Positions 26,077 to 33,844 of a stretch of DNA of 64,000 bases are shown in pieces. The translations under genes and the position numbers were made by a program. Every line of letters begins with the position of its first letter. The stretch's first letter is position 1. Origin of the DNA: JAAFIP01 sp043778205 (GTDB lineage Bacteria; Pseudomonadota; Gammaproteobacteria; Burkholderiales; Burkholderiaceae_C); contig JAYWGO010000012.1 of the NCBI GenBank assembly GCA_043778205.1, forward strand, positions 15,641 through 79,640, written 5' to 3'. Under the pieces are notes generated by a model that was not told the origin of the DNA, ran no database searches, and saw only the letters and a program-made list of their open reading frames with translations.

Positions 26077-27006
26077 CTAAGGCGCGCGGCCGGTGGACAG
26101 TGTGCGGCCTGCGGCGGCGCTGCGCTGGGCCAGGTCGCCGTAGCGGGCTGCGCCTGCGCTGTCGCCCAGTGCGCTGCTGGCACGCTGCAGCAGGTCAAGG
26201 TCAAGGGCTACGCGGTCGGCAAAGCCCAGGTCTTGGTCAAGCTGCAGGGCTTGCTGTGCGTCTACCAAGGCAGCAGCCGCTTGGCCTAGCGCGAGCTGGG
26301 CCTGGGCGCGCGCGCGCAAGGCGTTGGCGCGGTCGTTGTTAGCTTGCGCGCTGTTGGTGCTGCTCAGCTGCGCTGCGGTCAAGGCGGCGCTGGCACTGGC
26401 TGCGGCGGCAGACGGGTTGTTGGCAGCCAGCTCGGTGCGGGCGCGCAGCACCGTGATGGCCGAGCGCTGGGCGCAGGTGTTGGCGCACAACTGCAGCGCG
26501 CTTTGCACATGGGCTGCGGCGCGCGTCACGTCACTGCCCAATGCCAGCGCAGCGGCACGGCCGTGGGCAGTGGTTTGCACGTCTACGCTCAGGCCATCGG
26601 TGTTTTGCAGCAGGTTGGCCACCAGTTTTTGCGCATCAGCCACCTGCCCGGCATCGCCCAGTGCGCGGGCTTGGCTCAGCCGGGCGCGGGCTTGCGGCTC
26701 GGGCAATGCCAAGGCTTCGTACACCAGCGCCGCCACGGCGTAGCTGGCCGCAGCGCTGGCAAAGTCGCCTGCAGCAAACGCCTGGGCCGCCCGGCGCTCG
26801 GTGCTTTTGGCACTTTTAATGGCGGCATTGTCTTGCTTCACATCGGCCGAACTTGCGCAACCGACTATTAAAAGTGGTGCAATTAATGCCGTGCACAGTT
26901 TGCGCAAAGCCCTTGCCCGTTTAGCCAGCTCTGGCTGCAGCACGGGCACGGCCTGCCCTGTGGTTTGCCTACATTCGATTGACGCATTGGGCAGAGTAGG
27001 CATCAT
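26077..27006 (-). CDS. tetratricopeptide-like lipoprotein of the MCE cluster
   Basis: Overlaps the end of the MCE gene by four bases (ATGA). A lipobox, LLIVGCASS, lies near residue 50, preceded by a basic/hydrophobic segment; the ~30 residues upstream suggest the true start is an internal GTG. The mature part is Ala-rich and helical with repeated pair-of-helix units (FAAGDFASAAASYAVAALVY, ALGDAGQVADAQKLVANLL), consistent with TPR repeats. Likely an outer-membrane-facing lipoprotein partner of the lipid transporter. Confidence 0.68.
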   Translation of the reverse strand: MMPTLPNASIECRQTTGQAVPVLQPELAKRARALRKLCTALIAPLLIVGCASSADVKQDNAAIKSAKSTERRAAQAFAAGDFASAAASYAVAALVYEALALPEPQARARLSQARALGDAGQVADAQKLVANLLQNTDGLSVDVQTTAHGRAAALALGSDVTRAAAHVQSALQLCANTCAQRSAITVLRARTELAANNPSAAAASASAALTAAQLSSTNSAQANNDRANALRARAQAQLALGQAAAALVDAQQALQLDQDLGFADRVALDLDLLQRASSALGDSAGAARYGDLAQRSAAAGRTLSTGRAP

Positions 27007-28109
27007 TTGGCAACCCCTGCTGGTGGGCCTTCAAAGCCGTCTAGGTTCAGGCTACCTTCTGCAGGCGGTGGTACCAAGTTTTTCAAGGGCCACGCGCGTT
27101 TAAGGCCATCGGTCATCTCGGCGGCATCTTGCGCGGTGGTGCGTGCAGCGCGTAGTGCCGGGGGAATGTCTTGCCGTGCGTCGCGCATAATTTGCTGCAC
27201 ATCGGCGGAGCTTTGCTTGACGTTGTCACTGGCTTGCACGGCGTTGTCTAGCGTGGCCTTGGTTTTGCTGGTCAGTTGCGGCACATCTTGTTCGATGGTT
27301 TTCAGCGCACTGCGCGCGCTGTCGGCAGCAGCATTGGCCTGGGTAAGCACTTTTTGCATATCGCCCACCAGCGCTTTGCGGTCACCGTCCAGCTTGCCTG
27401 CTACGCTGGCTGCGGTGTTGCCCATGCGCTTGAACTCTAGGCTCATGGTTTCTAAATTGCCCAGCACGGTGCTGATGCTGGCGCGCACGTCTTTGCGCAT
27501 TTCGCTGGCTTCGCCGGTGAGCTTTTTGGTGTCGTCCAAAATAGGCTCTACTTTGCCAATGGCAGCGGCCAGTTTTTCAATCGCCACTTTCACGGTGCCC
27601 ATCACGTCTTCCAGCTCGTTGCCGCTGTCCATGGGCAAGGTGGCCTCGGCCTCAATGCGTTTGCCCTCTAAGGCACCGGGCACGATGTCGATAAATTTGC
27701 CGCTGATCGGGCCGTCGCGGCCAAACTTGGCGTTGGCACCTGCGCTAATCAGCTTGAGCCGCTCTTGCACCACGCGCATGCGCACTTTCACGTTCAGGTT
27801 GGGCTCCAGGTCAATGTTGTCGATCTCGCCGATCTTAAAACCCTTGAGCTTGACGGGGGTGCCCACCTGCACACCTACTGCGCCAGGCAGCACCACAAAC
27901 AAATGCGCCGTTGGCGTAAACCAGCCTTGGCGCCAGGCTGACAAGCCCATCAGCACCAAACCAGAAACCACCGCCAAGATGAGCCAAAACCGCCCGGGGT
28001 TACCGCGCGCCATCTCGGCCATGTCGTGGTCTAGCAGCGCTTGGGCTAGGTTGGGCGCATCCTTGGGCTCGGGGGCAGACGCTGGCGGTGGGTTATCTTG
28101 CACAGTCAT
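27003..28109 (-). CDS. MCE/MlaD-family lipid-transport protein
   Basis: Inner-membrane-anchored substrate-binding subunit of an Mla/Mce-type transporter. TM anchor at residues ~40-62 (FWLILAVVSGLVLMGLSAW), followed by one MCE domain (LPGAVGVQVGTPVKLKGFKI to SGKFIDIVPGA). A long C-terminal alpha-helical region of heptad-like Lys/Ala/Asp repeats (residues ~180-330) predicts a coiled tube or rod that could reach across the periplasm, as in PqiB/YebT-type proteins. It starts the operon. Confidence 0.85.
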   Translation of the reverse strand: MTVQDNPPPASAPEPKDAPNLAQALLDHDMAEMARGNPGRFWLILAVVSGLVLMGLSAWRQGWFTPTAHLFVVLPGAVGVQVGTPVKLKGFKIGEIDNIDLEPNLNVKVRMRVVQERLKLISAGANAKFGRDGPISGKFIDIVPGALEGKRIEAEATLPMDSGNELEDVMGTVKVAIEKLAAAIGKVEPILDDTKKLTGEASEMRKDVRASISTVLGNLETMSLEFKRMGNTAASVAGKLDGDRKALVGDMQKVLTQANAAADSARSALKTIEQDVPQLTSKTKATLDNAVQASDNVKQSSADVQQIMRDARQDIPPALRAARTTAQDAAEMTDGLKRAWPLKNLVPPPAEGSLNLDGFEGPPAGVAK

Positions 28110-28154
28110 GGGCTAGAGGATAGCGCATCCCACACGGCACTGCGTGTCCAAATG

Positions 28155-28193
28155 AAAAAAGCGGCAGATGGTGAGGTAGTCACCGTCTGCCGC
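28155..28193 (-). terminator. rho-independent terminator of the dsbA-like gene
   Basis: On the minus strand a 14-bp stem with one mismatch (28193-28180 with 28174-28161; outer arm GCGGCAGA / TCTGCCGC), 5-base loop, then six T residues (28160-28155). Located 20 bases after the dsbA-like stop. Confidence 0.9.
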
Positions 28194-28213
28194 TTGTAAG
28201 CATGGCTAGAGGC

Positions 28214-28882
28214 TTAAGCGGATTTGCGCGACTGGGCTACCAAAAAGTCAACCACCTCCAGTGCACGCTGCATGGTTTGTGCCAGCGCGCCTGAGGTATA
28301 GAAGCGGCCCGCAATACCTAAAGCGGGCACGCCGTCGACTTTGAATTCGTTTTGCAACTGGGTGGCTTTGCGTGCCTTGGAGGCCACGCCGAACGAGTTG
28401 TACATGGCCTCAAACTTGGTTTTGTCCAGGCCTTGCTTTTCAGCCCACGTAGAGATAGCGGCGGTGGTATTAAGGGCTTGCTTTTCCACATGGATGGCAT
28501 AGAAAACTTTGCCGTGCAAAGCGTCTACTTTGTTCAGCGCCTCCAGGGTGTAGTACAGGCGCTGTTGCGGTTCAAAGCTGGGCTGAAAACTCACCGGTAC
28601 GCGGCGCACAGACACGTCTGTAGGCTGCTTTTTAATCCATGCCTCAAGCTGTGGCTCAAACGCGTTGCAGTGCGAGCAGCTGTACCAAAAAAACTCTACC
28701 ACTTCCACTTTACCTGCAGCAGCCTCGGTGGCCACGCGTTTGTCGAGTGCCAAATAGTCGGTGCCTTCTTGGTAGTTGCGTGCAGCCTGCGCCTGGGCCA
28801 AAGGCGCGCTGGCCAAGGTTGCCATAGTGCCTGCCGCAGTGCCTGCTGCAGCCAAGCCAAAAGAAAAATCACGACGTAACAT
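28214..28882 (-). CDS. dsbA: thiol:disulfide interchange protein DsbA type
   Basis: Periplasmic oxidoreductase of 222 aa with a CSHC active site (VEFFWYSCSHCNAFEP) and the cis-Pro region VDGVPALGIAGRFY. The N-terminus, MLRRDFSFGLAAAG, looks like a twin-arginine signal (RRDFS), which is common for betaproteobacterial DsbA/DsbL proteins. It introduces disulfide bonds into exported proteins. Single gene with its own terminator. Confidence 0.92.
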   Translation of the reverse strand: MLRRDFSFGLAAAGTAAGTMATLASAPLAQAQAARNYQEGTDYLALDKRVATEAAAGKVEVVEFFWYSCSHCNAFEPQLEAWIKKQPTDVSVRRVPVSFQPSFEPQQRLYYTLEALNKVDALHGKVFYAIHVEKQALNTTAAISTWAEKQGLDKTKFEAMYNSFGVASKARKATQLQNEFKVDGVPALGIAGRFYTSGALAQTMQRALEVVDFLVAQSRKSA

Positions 28883-29005
28883 GTAGTTGACTCCAAAATA
28901 GCCGCACTGCGACTTTGCACTTAAAAAAACTAAACCGAATGCCCTTACTTACTGGCCATGCATACTGACTCTGGGCCTACTTAAAGGTTCCCGCCATCCA
29001 CTGCC

Positions 29006-29809
29006 TTAGCGCTGCACCCGCACTAGCGCGGTGTCAAAACCGCTGCCATCGAGCTTGTCCTTGGCTTTCTCCGCATCGTCTTTGTTGCTAAATGGCCCTA
29101 CCCGCACACGGTAGACCGTGCGGCCCGATTGTTCACGCTCAGTCACTTTGGCATCCATGCCCATCATGGCCAGCTTGGCACGCTGGCCTTCAGCGTCTTC
29201 AGCCGTGCGAAAAGCCCCCGCCTGTACTTGGTAAGTAAACGGGTCAGCACCGCCTGCGGTTGACCCAGCTGCTGGCGCGGGCAGCGTGGTTTTAGCTTTG
29301 GCCAAGTCACCCAGCGGGTCGGCACTGGCAGGCTGGGCTACCGAGGGCGCTGCTGGCGGTTTGGCTGCCGATGCGGCTGCGGTTGGCTTGGCTGCAGAAG
29401 CTGCCGCTTTGGCCAGGGCTGCGCTGGCTGCCGCTGCGGCTTTGGCGGCAGTAGCAGCAGCTTTGGCTGCCGAGGCGCTGAGTGCAGGGGCCGATGCGGC
29501 AGGCGCTGCCCCGTCAGGCGCGGTGCCCACCGAGCCTGAGGCTGCTGGGTTGGGCTTGGCCGGGTTTTTACCGTACAGCGGGGCGTTGGGGTCCCAGTCT
29601 TTGTTTTTCTTGGTTTCGGCTGCGTCTTGCTCTGGCCCGGTACCGCGCGAAGTGGCTTTGTTGACGAACGGTACGGGCACTTTGGTAACGTACACGGCCA
29701 CCGCCAATGCTGCGCCCAAGCCTACCAGCACGCCGATGATGATGCCCAAAATCGTTCCGCCGCGCTGGGCCGGAATGAAAGAGCGTGGTTGCTTCAATTG
29801 CATAGTCAT
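29006..29809 (-). CDS. SPOR-domain inner-membrane protein (FtsN-like)
   Basis: 267 aa: short cytoplasmic N-terminus, one TM (GTILGIIIGVLVGLGAALAV), long Ala/Lys/Pro-rich periplasmic linker, and a C-terminal SPOR domain (FTYQVQAGAFRTAEDAEGQR; YRVRVGPFSNKDDAEKAKDK) that binds denuded septal peptidoglycan. Located 3 bases after argS on the same strand, the usual argS-ftsN-like arrangement in Burkholderiales. Role in cell division is inferred from family. Confidence 0.9.
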   Translation of the reverse strand: MTMQLKQPRSFIPAQRGGTILGIIIGVLVGLGAALAVAVYVTKVPVPFVNKATSRGTGPEQDAAETKKNKDWDPNAPLYGKNPAKPNPAASGSVGTAPDGAAPAASAPALSASAAKAAATAAKAAAAASAALAKAAASAAKPTAAASAAKPPAAPSVAQPASADPLGDLAKAKTTLPAPAAGSTAGGADPFTYQVQAGAFRTAEDAEGQRAKLAMMGMDAKVTEREQSGRTVYRVRVGPFSNKDDAEKAKDKLDGSGFDTALVRVQR

Positions 29810-29812
29810 ACC

Positions 29813-31582
29813 CTACATCTTAGTGGGTGCGGACACACCCAGCACCGCCAGGCCGTTGCGCAGCACCTGGGCTGTGGCGCTAACGAGCGCCAAACGGGCT
29901 TTTTTCACGGCCACGTCGTCTACCAAGATGCGCTCAGCATCGTAGTAGCTATGGTACTGGCTGGCCAGGTCGCGCAAATAAAAGGTCGCATCATGCGGGG
30001 CAAAGCCTTGGGCGGCATTGGTCAGCATGTCGGGGTATTTGGCCAATACCAACATCAGCGCCTGGGCAGCGGGGGTGTTGAGTGGGCTGAGGTCTGCCGC
30101 GTTCAACGCATCTGCCTTGCCGCCGTCTTTCTCAAACCAAGCAGCCAATACCGAGCAAATGCGGGCGTGGGCATATTGCACGTAGTACACAGGGTTGTCG
30201 TTGTTTTTGGCCACGGCCAAGTTCACATCGAAGGTGTATTCAGTGTCGGGCTTGCGGCTGAGCAAAAAGAAGCGCACTGCGTCTTTGCTGGTCCACTCGA
30301 TCAAATCGCGCAGCGTGACATAGCCGCCTGCGCGTTTACCGATTTTGACCTCTTCACCGTCTTTGATCACCCGCACCATGGTGTGCAGCACATAGTCGGG
30401 GTAGCCAGGCGCTACGCCCAAGCCTGCAGCCTGCAGGCCCGCGCGCACACGGGCAATGGTGCCGTGGTGGTCAGTGCCTTGGATGTTGATGGCGCGCGTG
30501 TAGCCGCGCTCCCATTTGGCCAGGTGGTAGGCTACGTCAGGCACAAAGTAGGTGTACTGCGGGCCTGCCTTGGTTCCGTCCGCGTTGTCTGAAGTTGATT
30601 TGCGCCCGTCGGCACCGTCAGGGGCTGACTTTCTCATCACGCGGTCTTTGTCATCGCCATAGTCGGTACTTTTGAGCCACAGCGCGCCGTCTTGCTCGTA
30701 GGTTTTGCCCGCTTTCACCAGCAAATCTACCGTTTTGTCTACCCGCCCGCTGGTATACAGGCTGGATTCTAAAAAGTAATTGTCAAACTTTACCTCAAAG
30801 GCTTGCAAGTCCAGGTCTTGCTCGTGGCGTAAGTAAGCGACCGCAAACTGGCGAATGCTGTCAAGATCGTTCACATCGCCACTGGCGGTAAAACTGCGGT
30901 CGTCTGCCTGTACGGTTTTTTGGGCTAAGAAGTCGGCGGCAATGTCGGCAATGTAGTCGCCGTTGTAAAAACCTTTGCTTTCGGGGTTGTCTGGGTCGGT
31001 AGGCCAGCAGGCATCGCCCGGCTTAAAGCCTTTAGCACGCAACTGGGTGGACTTGGCCAGCGTAGCAATCTGCACCCCAGCGTCGTTGTAGTAAAACTCT
31101 CGGTACACCTGCTGGCCCTGGGTGGCCCACAGGTTGCAAATCGAGTCGCCCAGCGCCGCTTGGCGACCATGGCCCACGTGCAGCGGGCCAGTGGGGTTGG
31201 CGCTGACAAACTCCACCATCATCTTTTGGCCAGTTTCTTTTTGGTAGCCATAGCAGTTGCCTTGCGCCAGCACCTCACGCACCACCTGCTGCTTGGCCTC
31301 GGGTTTAAGGCGAAAATTAATAAAGCCAGGCCCGGCAATCTCCACCGCAGCCACCCAGTTGCTAAACGCCTGTGTTTTCAAAAGCGACTCGCGCAAAGTC
31401 TCGGCTAAAGCACGCGGATTGAGCTTAAGCGTCTTGGCCAGCTGCATCGCCGCCGTGCAGGCAAAGTCCCCATGCTCGGCCACCTTGGGCGACTCCAGCG
31501 CCGCCCGCGCGCCTGCGCCAGGACTCAAAGATTCAAGTTCGCCAGCCAGCGCGGCCAGCAGTTGTTGTTTCACTAATTGCAT
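29813..31582 (-). CDS. argS: arginyl-tRNA synthetase
   Basis: Class I aminoacyl-tRNA synthetase, 589 aa. HIGH-type motif PLHVGHGRQAALGD, Arg-tRNA synthetase N-terminal domain, and the C-terminal DALR anticodon-binding region (QYAHARICSV). Compared with the usual pattern VMRKSDGTYTYFVPDVAY, this protein carries an extra ~20 residues after VMRK made of two near-copies of a ten-residue unit (KSAPDGADGR, KSTSDNADGT). Confidence 0.96.
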   Translation of the reverse strand: MQLVKQQLLAALAGELESLSPGAGARAALESPKVAEHGDFACTAAMQLAKTLKLNPRALAETLRESLLKTQAFSNWVAAVEIAGPGFINFRLKPEAKQQVVREVLAQGNCYGYQKETGQKMMVEFVSANPTGPLHVGHGRQAALGDSICNLWATQGQQVYREFYYNDAGVQIATLAKSTQLRAKGFKPGDACWPTDPDNPESKGFYNGDYIADIAADFLAQKTVQADDRSFTASGDVNDLDSIRQFAVAYLRHEQDLDLQAFEVKFDNYFLESSLYTSGRVDKTVDLLVKAGKTYEQDGALWLKSTDYGDDKDRVMRKSAPDGADGRKSTSDNADGTKAGPQYTYFVPDVAYHLAKWERGYTRAINIQGTDHHGTIARVRAGLQAAGLGVAPGYPDYVLHTMVRVIKDGEEVKIGKRAGGYVTLRDLIEWTSKDAVRFFLLSRKPDTEYTFDVNLAVAKNNDNPVYYVQYAHARICSVLAAWFEKDGGKADALNAADLSPLNTPAAQALMLVLAKYPDMLTNAAQGFAPHDATFYLRDLASQYHSYYDAERILVDDVAVKKARLALVSATAQVLRNGLAVLGVSAPTKM

Positions 31583-31633
31583 AGGGGGATTTTACGGGGG
31601 ATGTTGGCCAGGGCCGCCTGCACACATTAAGGT

Positions 31634-31666
31634 GTTCTTTAATATTCTCGTAGCCTATTAAAGAAC
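31634..31666. promoter_or_regulatory. perfect 11-bp inverted repeat upstream of argS
   Basis: GTTCTTTAATA (31634-31644) and TATTAAAGAAC (31656-31666) with an 11-base spacer, in the gap between vapC-like and argS. A further half-like copy (AGAACTCTTTAAT) follows. Could be a regulator binding site or an AT-rich transcript hairpin. Confidence 0.5.
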
Positions 31667-31678
31667 TCTTTAATTGCG

Positions 31679-32119
31679 CTAGCCAACCACTACCTGTACA
31701 CCCACCAAAGCCATGCGCGCCGCTGCTGCCTGCCCATGGTCAAAAGTGACGAAGTGGGTAGCACCCAAACGCGCTGCTATGACAACATGCAGTGCATCCG
31801 CCGCCCGCAGCGGCTGGCTGGCAATTTGCACGGCCAGCTCGCCTGCTCGAACAATGTCAGTTGAGAGCGTGGGAGCGGAAGCAAACTTGGCGGCACGCAG
31901 CACATCCAAGGCCGAAGCCACGGCGGACACATCAGCCGCGTCAATCAAACCCGCTCGGTGTTTGGCCGCGATGGCGCAGCGGTACTCAGCACAAGCCCAG
32001 TCGCTGCATACACCGCGCAAGCCCTGCGCCATCAAGCGATTGACCAAAGCCTGCGCTGCGTCGCTGCCCGTCTCTGCCGTGAGCAGCGCCACGGCCACGC
32101 TCGTGTCCAAGTAGAACAT
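31679..32119 (-). CDS. vapC: PIN-domain toxin (VapC family)
   Basis: 146-aa ribonuclease-like toxin. Acidic active-site pattern: D5 in MFYLDTSVAV, the DLSA-like acidic patch in the middle, and ADALHVVIAARLGATHFVTFD with the C-terminal Asp residues. Follows the antitoxin by 13 bases. VapC toxins cleave tRNA or rRNA; the target here is unknown. Confidence 0.88.
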   Translation of the reverse strand: MFYLDTSVAVALLTAETGSDAAQALVNRLMAQGLRGVCSDWACAEYRCAIAAKHRAGLIDAADVSAVASALDVLRAAKFASAPTLSTDIVRAGELAVQIASQPLRAADALHVVIAARLGATHFVTFDHGQAAAARMALVGVQVVVG

Positions 32120-32132
32120 CAGCCTGCGCGTG

Positions 32133-32414
32133 TCAGTAGCGCGCGCTTTGCCGCCACTGGGCTACAAAATTCTCTGCACTGGCAGGTGCACGCGACTTGC
32201 TGCGCGTTTGAGCAACAAAGCCAGCGATATCGCCCAGCCCGGTGGGCACTTGACTGGAGGGCGTTACTTGCAAGCCATCCGCTTGCGTACCCGACACCAA
32301 GATCAGCTTGTAACTAGGCCTGCCGTGCTTTGCGATGACCACCTCTTCCCCTGAGTCCACCAAACTGGCGAGCTCGCTGAGACGCGCTTTGGCTTGGGCT
32401 AGGCCGTATTGCAT
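32133..32414 (-). CDS. Phd/YefM-type antitoxin partner of VapC
   Basis: 93 aa. N-terminal Phd-like segment (LAQAKARLSELASLVDSGEE, VVIAKHGRPSYKLI) followed by a flexible Arg/Ser-rich tail that would bind the toxin. First gene of the pair, with a palindromic operator-like site just upstream, as expected for autoregulation. Confidence 0.85.
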   Translation of the reverse strand: MQYGLAQAKARLSELASLVDSGEEVVIAKHGRPSYKLILVSGTQADGLQVTPSSQVPTGLGDIAGFVAQTRSKSRAPASAENFVAQWRQSARY

Positions 32415-32430
32415 GGTGATTTCCTAAAAA

Positions 32431-32460
32431 TAGTCACTAAATGATCATAATTATAGTCTA
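32431..32460 (-). promoter_or_regulatory. promoter/operator of the vapBC-like pair
   Basis: Outer arms TAGTCACTAA and TTATAGTCTA form an imperfect inverted repeat (7 of 10) around a central TGATCA palindrome. On the minus strand TATAAT (32455-32450) fits a -10 box about 35 bases before the antitoxin start. Confidence 0.55.
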
Positions 32461-32669
32461 TGAATGACCTAAAGTCAATGTCGGCCTGCGGAGTTCTCCC
32501 AAAACCGTCAAGGCCGGTCACGTACACCCCGTGTATTTGCGCCGCTAGCAATTCCGGTCAACTTTCCCAAATCGGCACCGTTCGTCGGCTTGGGCATTAC
32601 CAGGCTTTTCACATCGTTGAGCAACAAGGTCACCAACGCTATCAAGCCCTCCACATAGCTTGGCTCCAC
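32461..32669 (-). other. region holding the out-of-register 3' end of the HEPN gene
   Basis: No intact gene. Reading on from the HEPN gene stop in the same frame gives a sensible continuation (VEPSYVEGLIALVTLLLNDV, then KSLVMPKPTNG) for about 30 codons and a final TGA near 32516, suggesting the gene once extended here. Confidence 0.45.
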
Positions 32670-32984
32670 CTAGAGGTAACCCTCGTATTCTGCCAAGTTG
32701 CGTTTGTTATGGGCGCTGTCGAGCTGCCGCCACTGCACCGCCGTCCAGCCCACGGTGTGCTGCAGCGTTTGAAACACCAGATAACGATTTTCACTGCGAT
32801 ACCCATGCCAGCGCAATGCTGCCAAGCCCGCCGCATGCCCCACGGAATAGGCGGATATAAAGCGCCCTTCCAGTGAATTGGATTCTCGCTTGGCATCCTC
32901 AAGATGCTTATGCGCCATTGCCAGCAAACGCTCCACATCCAGGGCACTGGCTGGCTCAGCTTTGAGTTGCCCAATTTTCACCAA
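32670..32984 (-). pseudogene. HEPN-domain protein gene, probably truncated by a nonsense codon
   Basis: 104 residues of a helical HEPN-like protein (MAHKHLEDAKRESNSLEGRF, SAYSVGHAAGLAALRWHGYR, SAHNKRNLAEYEGYL). It directly follows the wHTH-nucleotidyltransferase gene, the standard MNT-HEPN toxin/antitoxin layout. A TAG stops it right after EYEGYL, but the same frame continues with VEPSYVEGLIALVTLLLND, a natural last helix. A single base change (GAG to TAG) would explain this. If the short form is not made or not folded, the HEPN partner is dead. Start TTG 32984 or GTG 32981. Confidence 0.6.
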
Positions 32985-33002
32985 ATTTTAGCGCAGTGCT
33001 GT

Positions 33003-33575
33003 TCATGCCACGCTCCCATACAGCACCTGAATGGGCCCGGCCAGAATGCGCTGCACTACCGACCCGGTTTCTGCACGGCGGGCACTGAACTCGCTTGGCA
33101 TATACAGCTTCACCTCAATGCGCCGCCCCAGTTGCTCCTCCAACGGGAACAGCACAGCCAGCGCATCACCCAGCTGCACACTGCTCGATACCAGCAGCAC
33201 ATCCACATCGCTACCCGCATGCTCAGTGCCCTTCGCCACAGAGCCAAACACCAGTGCTACTTGCAGGCGGCTGGCCAGCGGGCGCAGCGCATCTGCAATG
33301 GCCGGCACAGCCCCAAGCGTCTTGCGCACCAGATTGGCCAAATCCGCAAACACCGGGCTATCAGGATTGGCCTTCACCCGGCGCAGATTGCCAATGCGTT
33401 CCTCCACCACCAGGCCTGCCACATGCAGCCGCTTGATCTCCCGCTGTAGGGAAGCACTGGCCAACGAGGTCAAGCGGATCAATTCTTGAATATGGAACCA
33501 GCGCTCAGGCTGGCCAAACACCCACTCCAGGACTTTGGACTGGGGTTGTGTGAACAGGGCTTGGACGGACGGCAT
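33003..33575 (-). CDS. winged-helix nucleotidyltransferase (MNT antitoxin type)
   Basis: 190 aa. N-terminal ~85 residues form an ArsR-like winged helix (FHIQELIRLTSLASASLQRE, HVAGLVVEERIGN). Then a minimal nucleotidyltransferase domain: VFGSVAKGTEHAGSDVDVLL with the GSx(n)DxD active site. Precedes a HEPN gene by 18 bases. Such MNT proteins AMPylate or otherwise neutralise the HEPN RNase. The DNA-binding domain suggests autoregulation through the perfect palindrome just upstream of the start. Confidence 0.85.
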   Translation of the reverse strand: MPSVQALFTQPQSKVLEWVFGQPERWFHIQELIRLTSLASASLQREIKRLHVAGLVVEERIGNLRRVKANPDSPVFADLANLVRKTLGAVPAIADALRPLASRLQVALVFGSVAKGTEHAGSDVDVLLVSSSVQLGDALAVLFPLEEQLGRRIEVKLYMPSEFSARRAETGSVVQRILAGPIQVLYGSVA

Positions 33576-33583
33576 GTACTAAA

Positions 33584-33605
33584 TTTTAGCATGATTGTGC
33601 TAAAA
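33584..33605. promoter_or_regulatory. perfect 8-bp palindromic operator in front of the MNT gene
   Basis: TTTTAGCA-TGATTG-TGCTAAAA. Part of it (GCTAAAATTT[A/G]GT) recurs on the minus strand right at the start of the HEPN gene (~32981-32992), giving two similar sites for the winged-helix antitoxin. Confidence 0.6.
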
Positions 33606-33844
33606 CAAGCTTCAACGGACTGATTGCCTTGTTTAATACCGCAAGTGTGTTGGCAACGGATCGAGTGCTGTTTTTCCTACAGCACAACGAATCACGCAAG
33701 CTCTACTTATCTGCGCCACGACCAATACCTGCAAATTCGCCCACAACAAAATGCGTAACTACTCGCAGGCGCGCTGCGACTTGGGTATCAGTCATCGGTT
33801 TTTGAACACAGATTTGGGGTGCATGCAACGCCGTCGCGTAAAGG

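Noticed and set aside
27007..28116. Long open frame opposite the MCE/MlaD gene (369 codons)
   Set aside because: Antisense shadow of a GC-rich gene; no domain-like pattern, while the other strand has a clear MCE domain and operon context.
33665..33685. 7-bp inverted repeat GTGCTGT/ACAGCAC after the lipoprotein gene
   Set aside because: No T-run on the relevant strand, so not a convincing intrinsic terminator.
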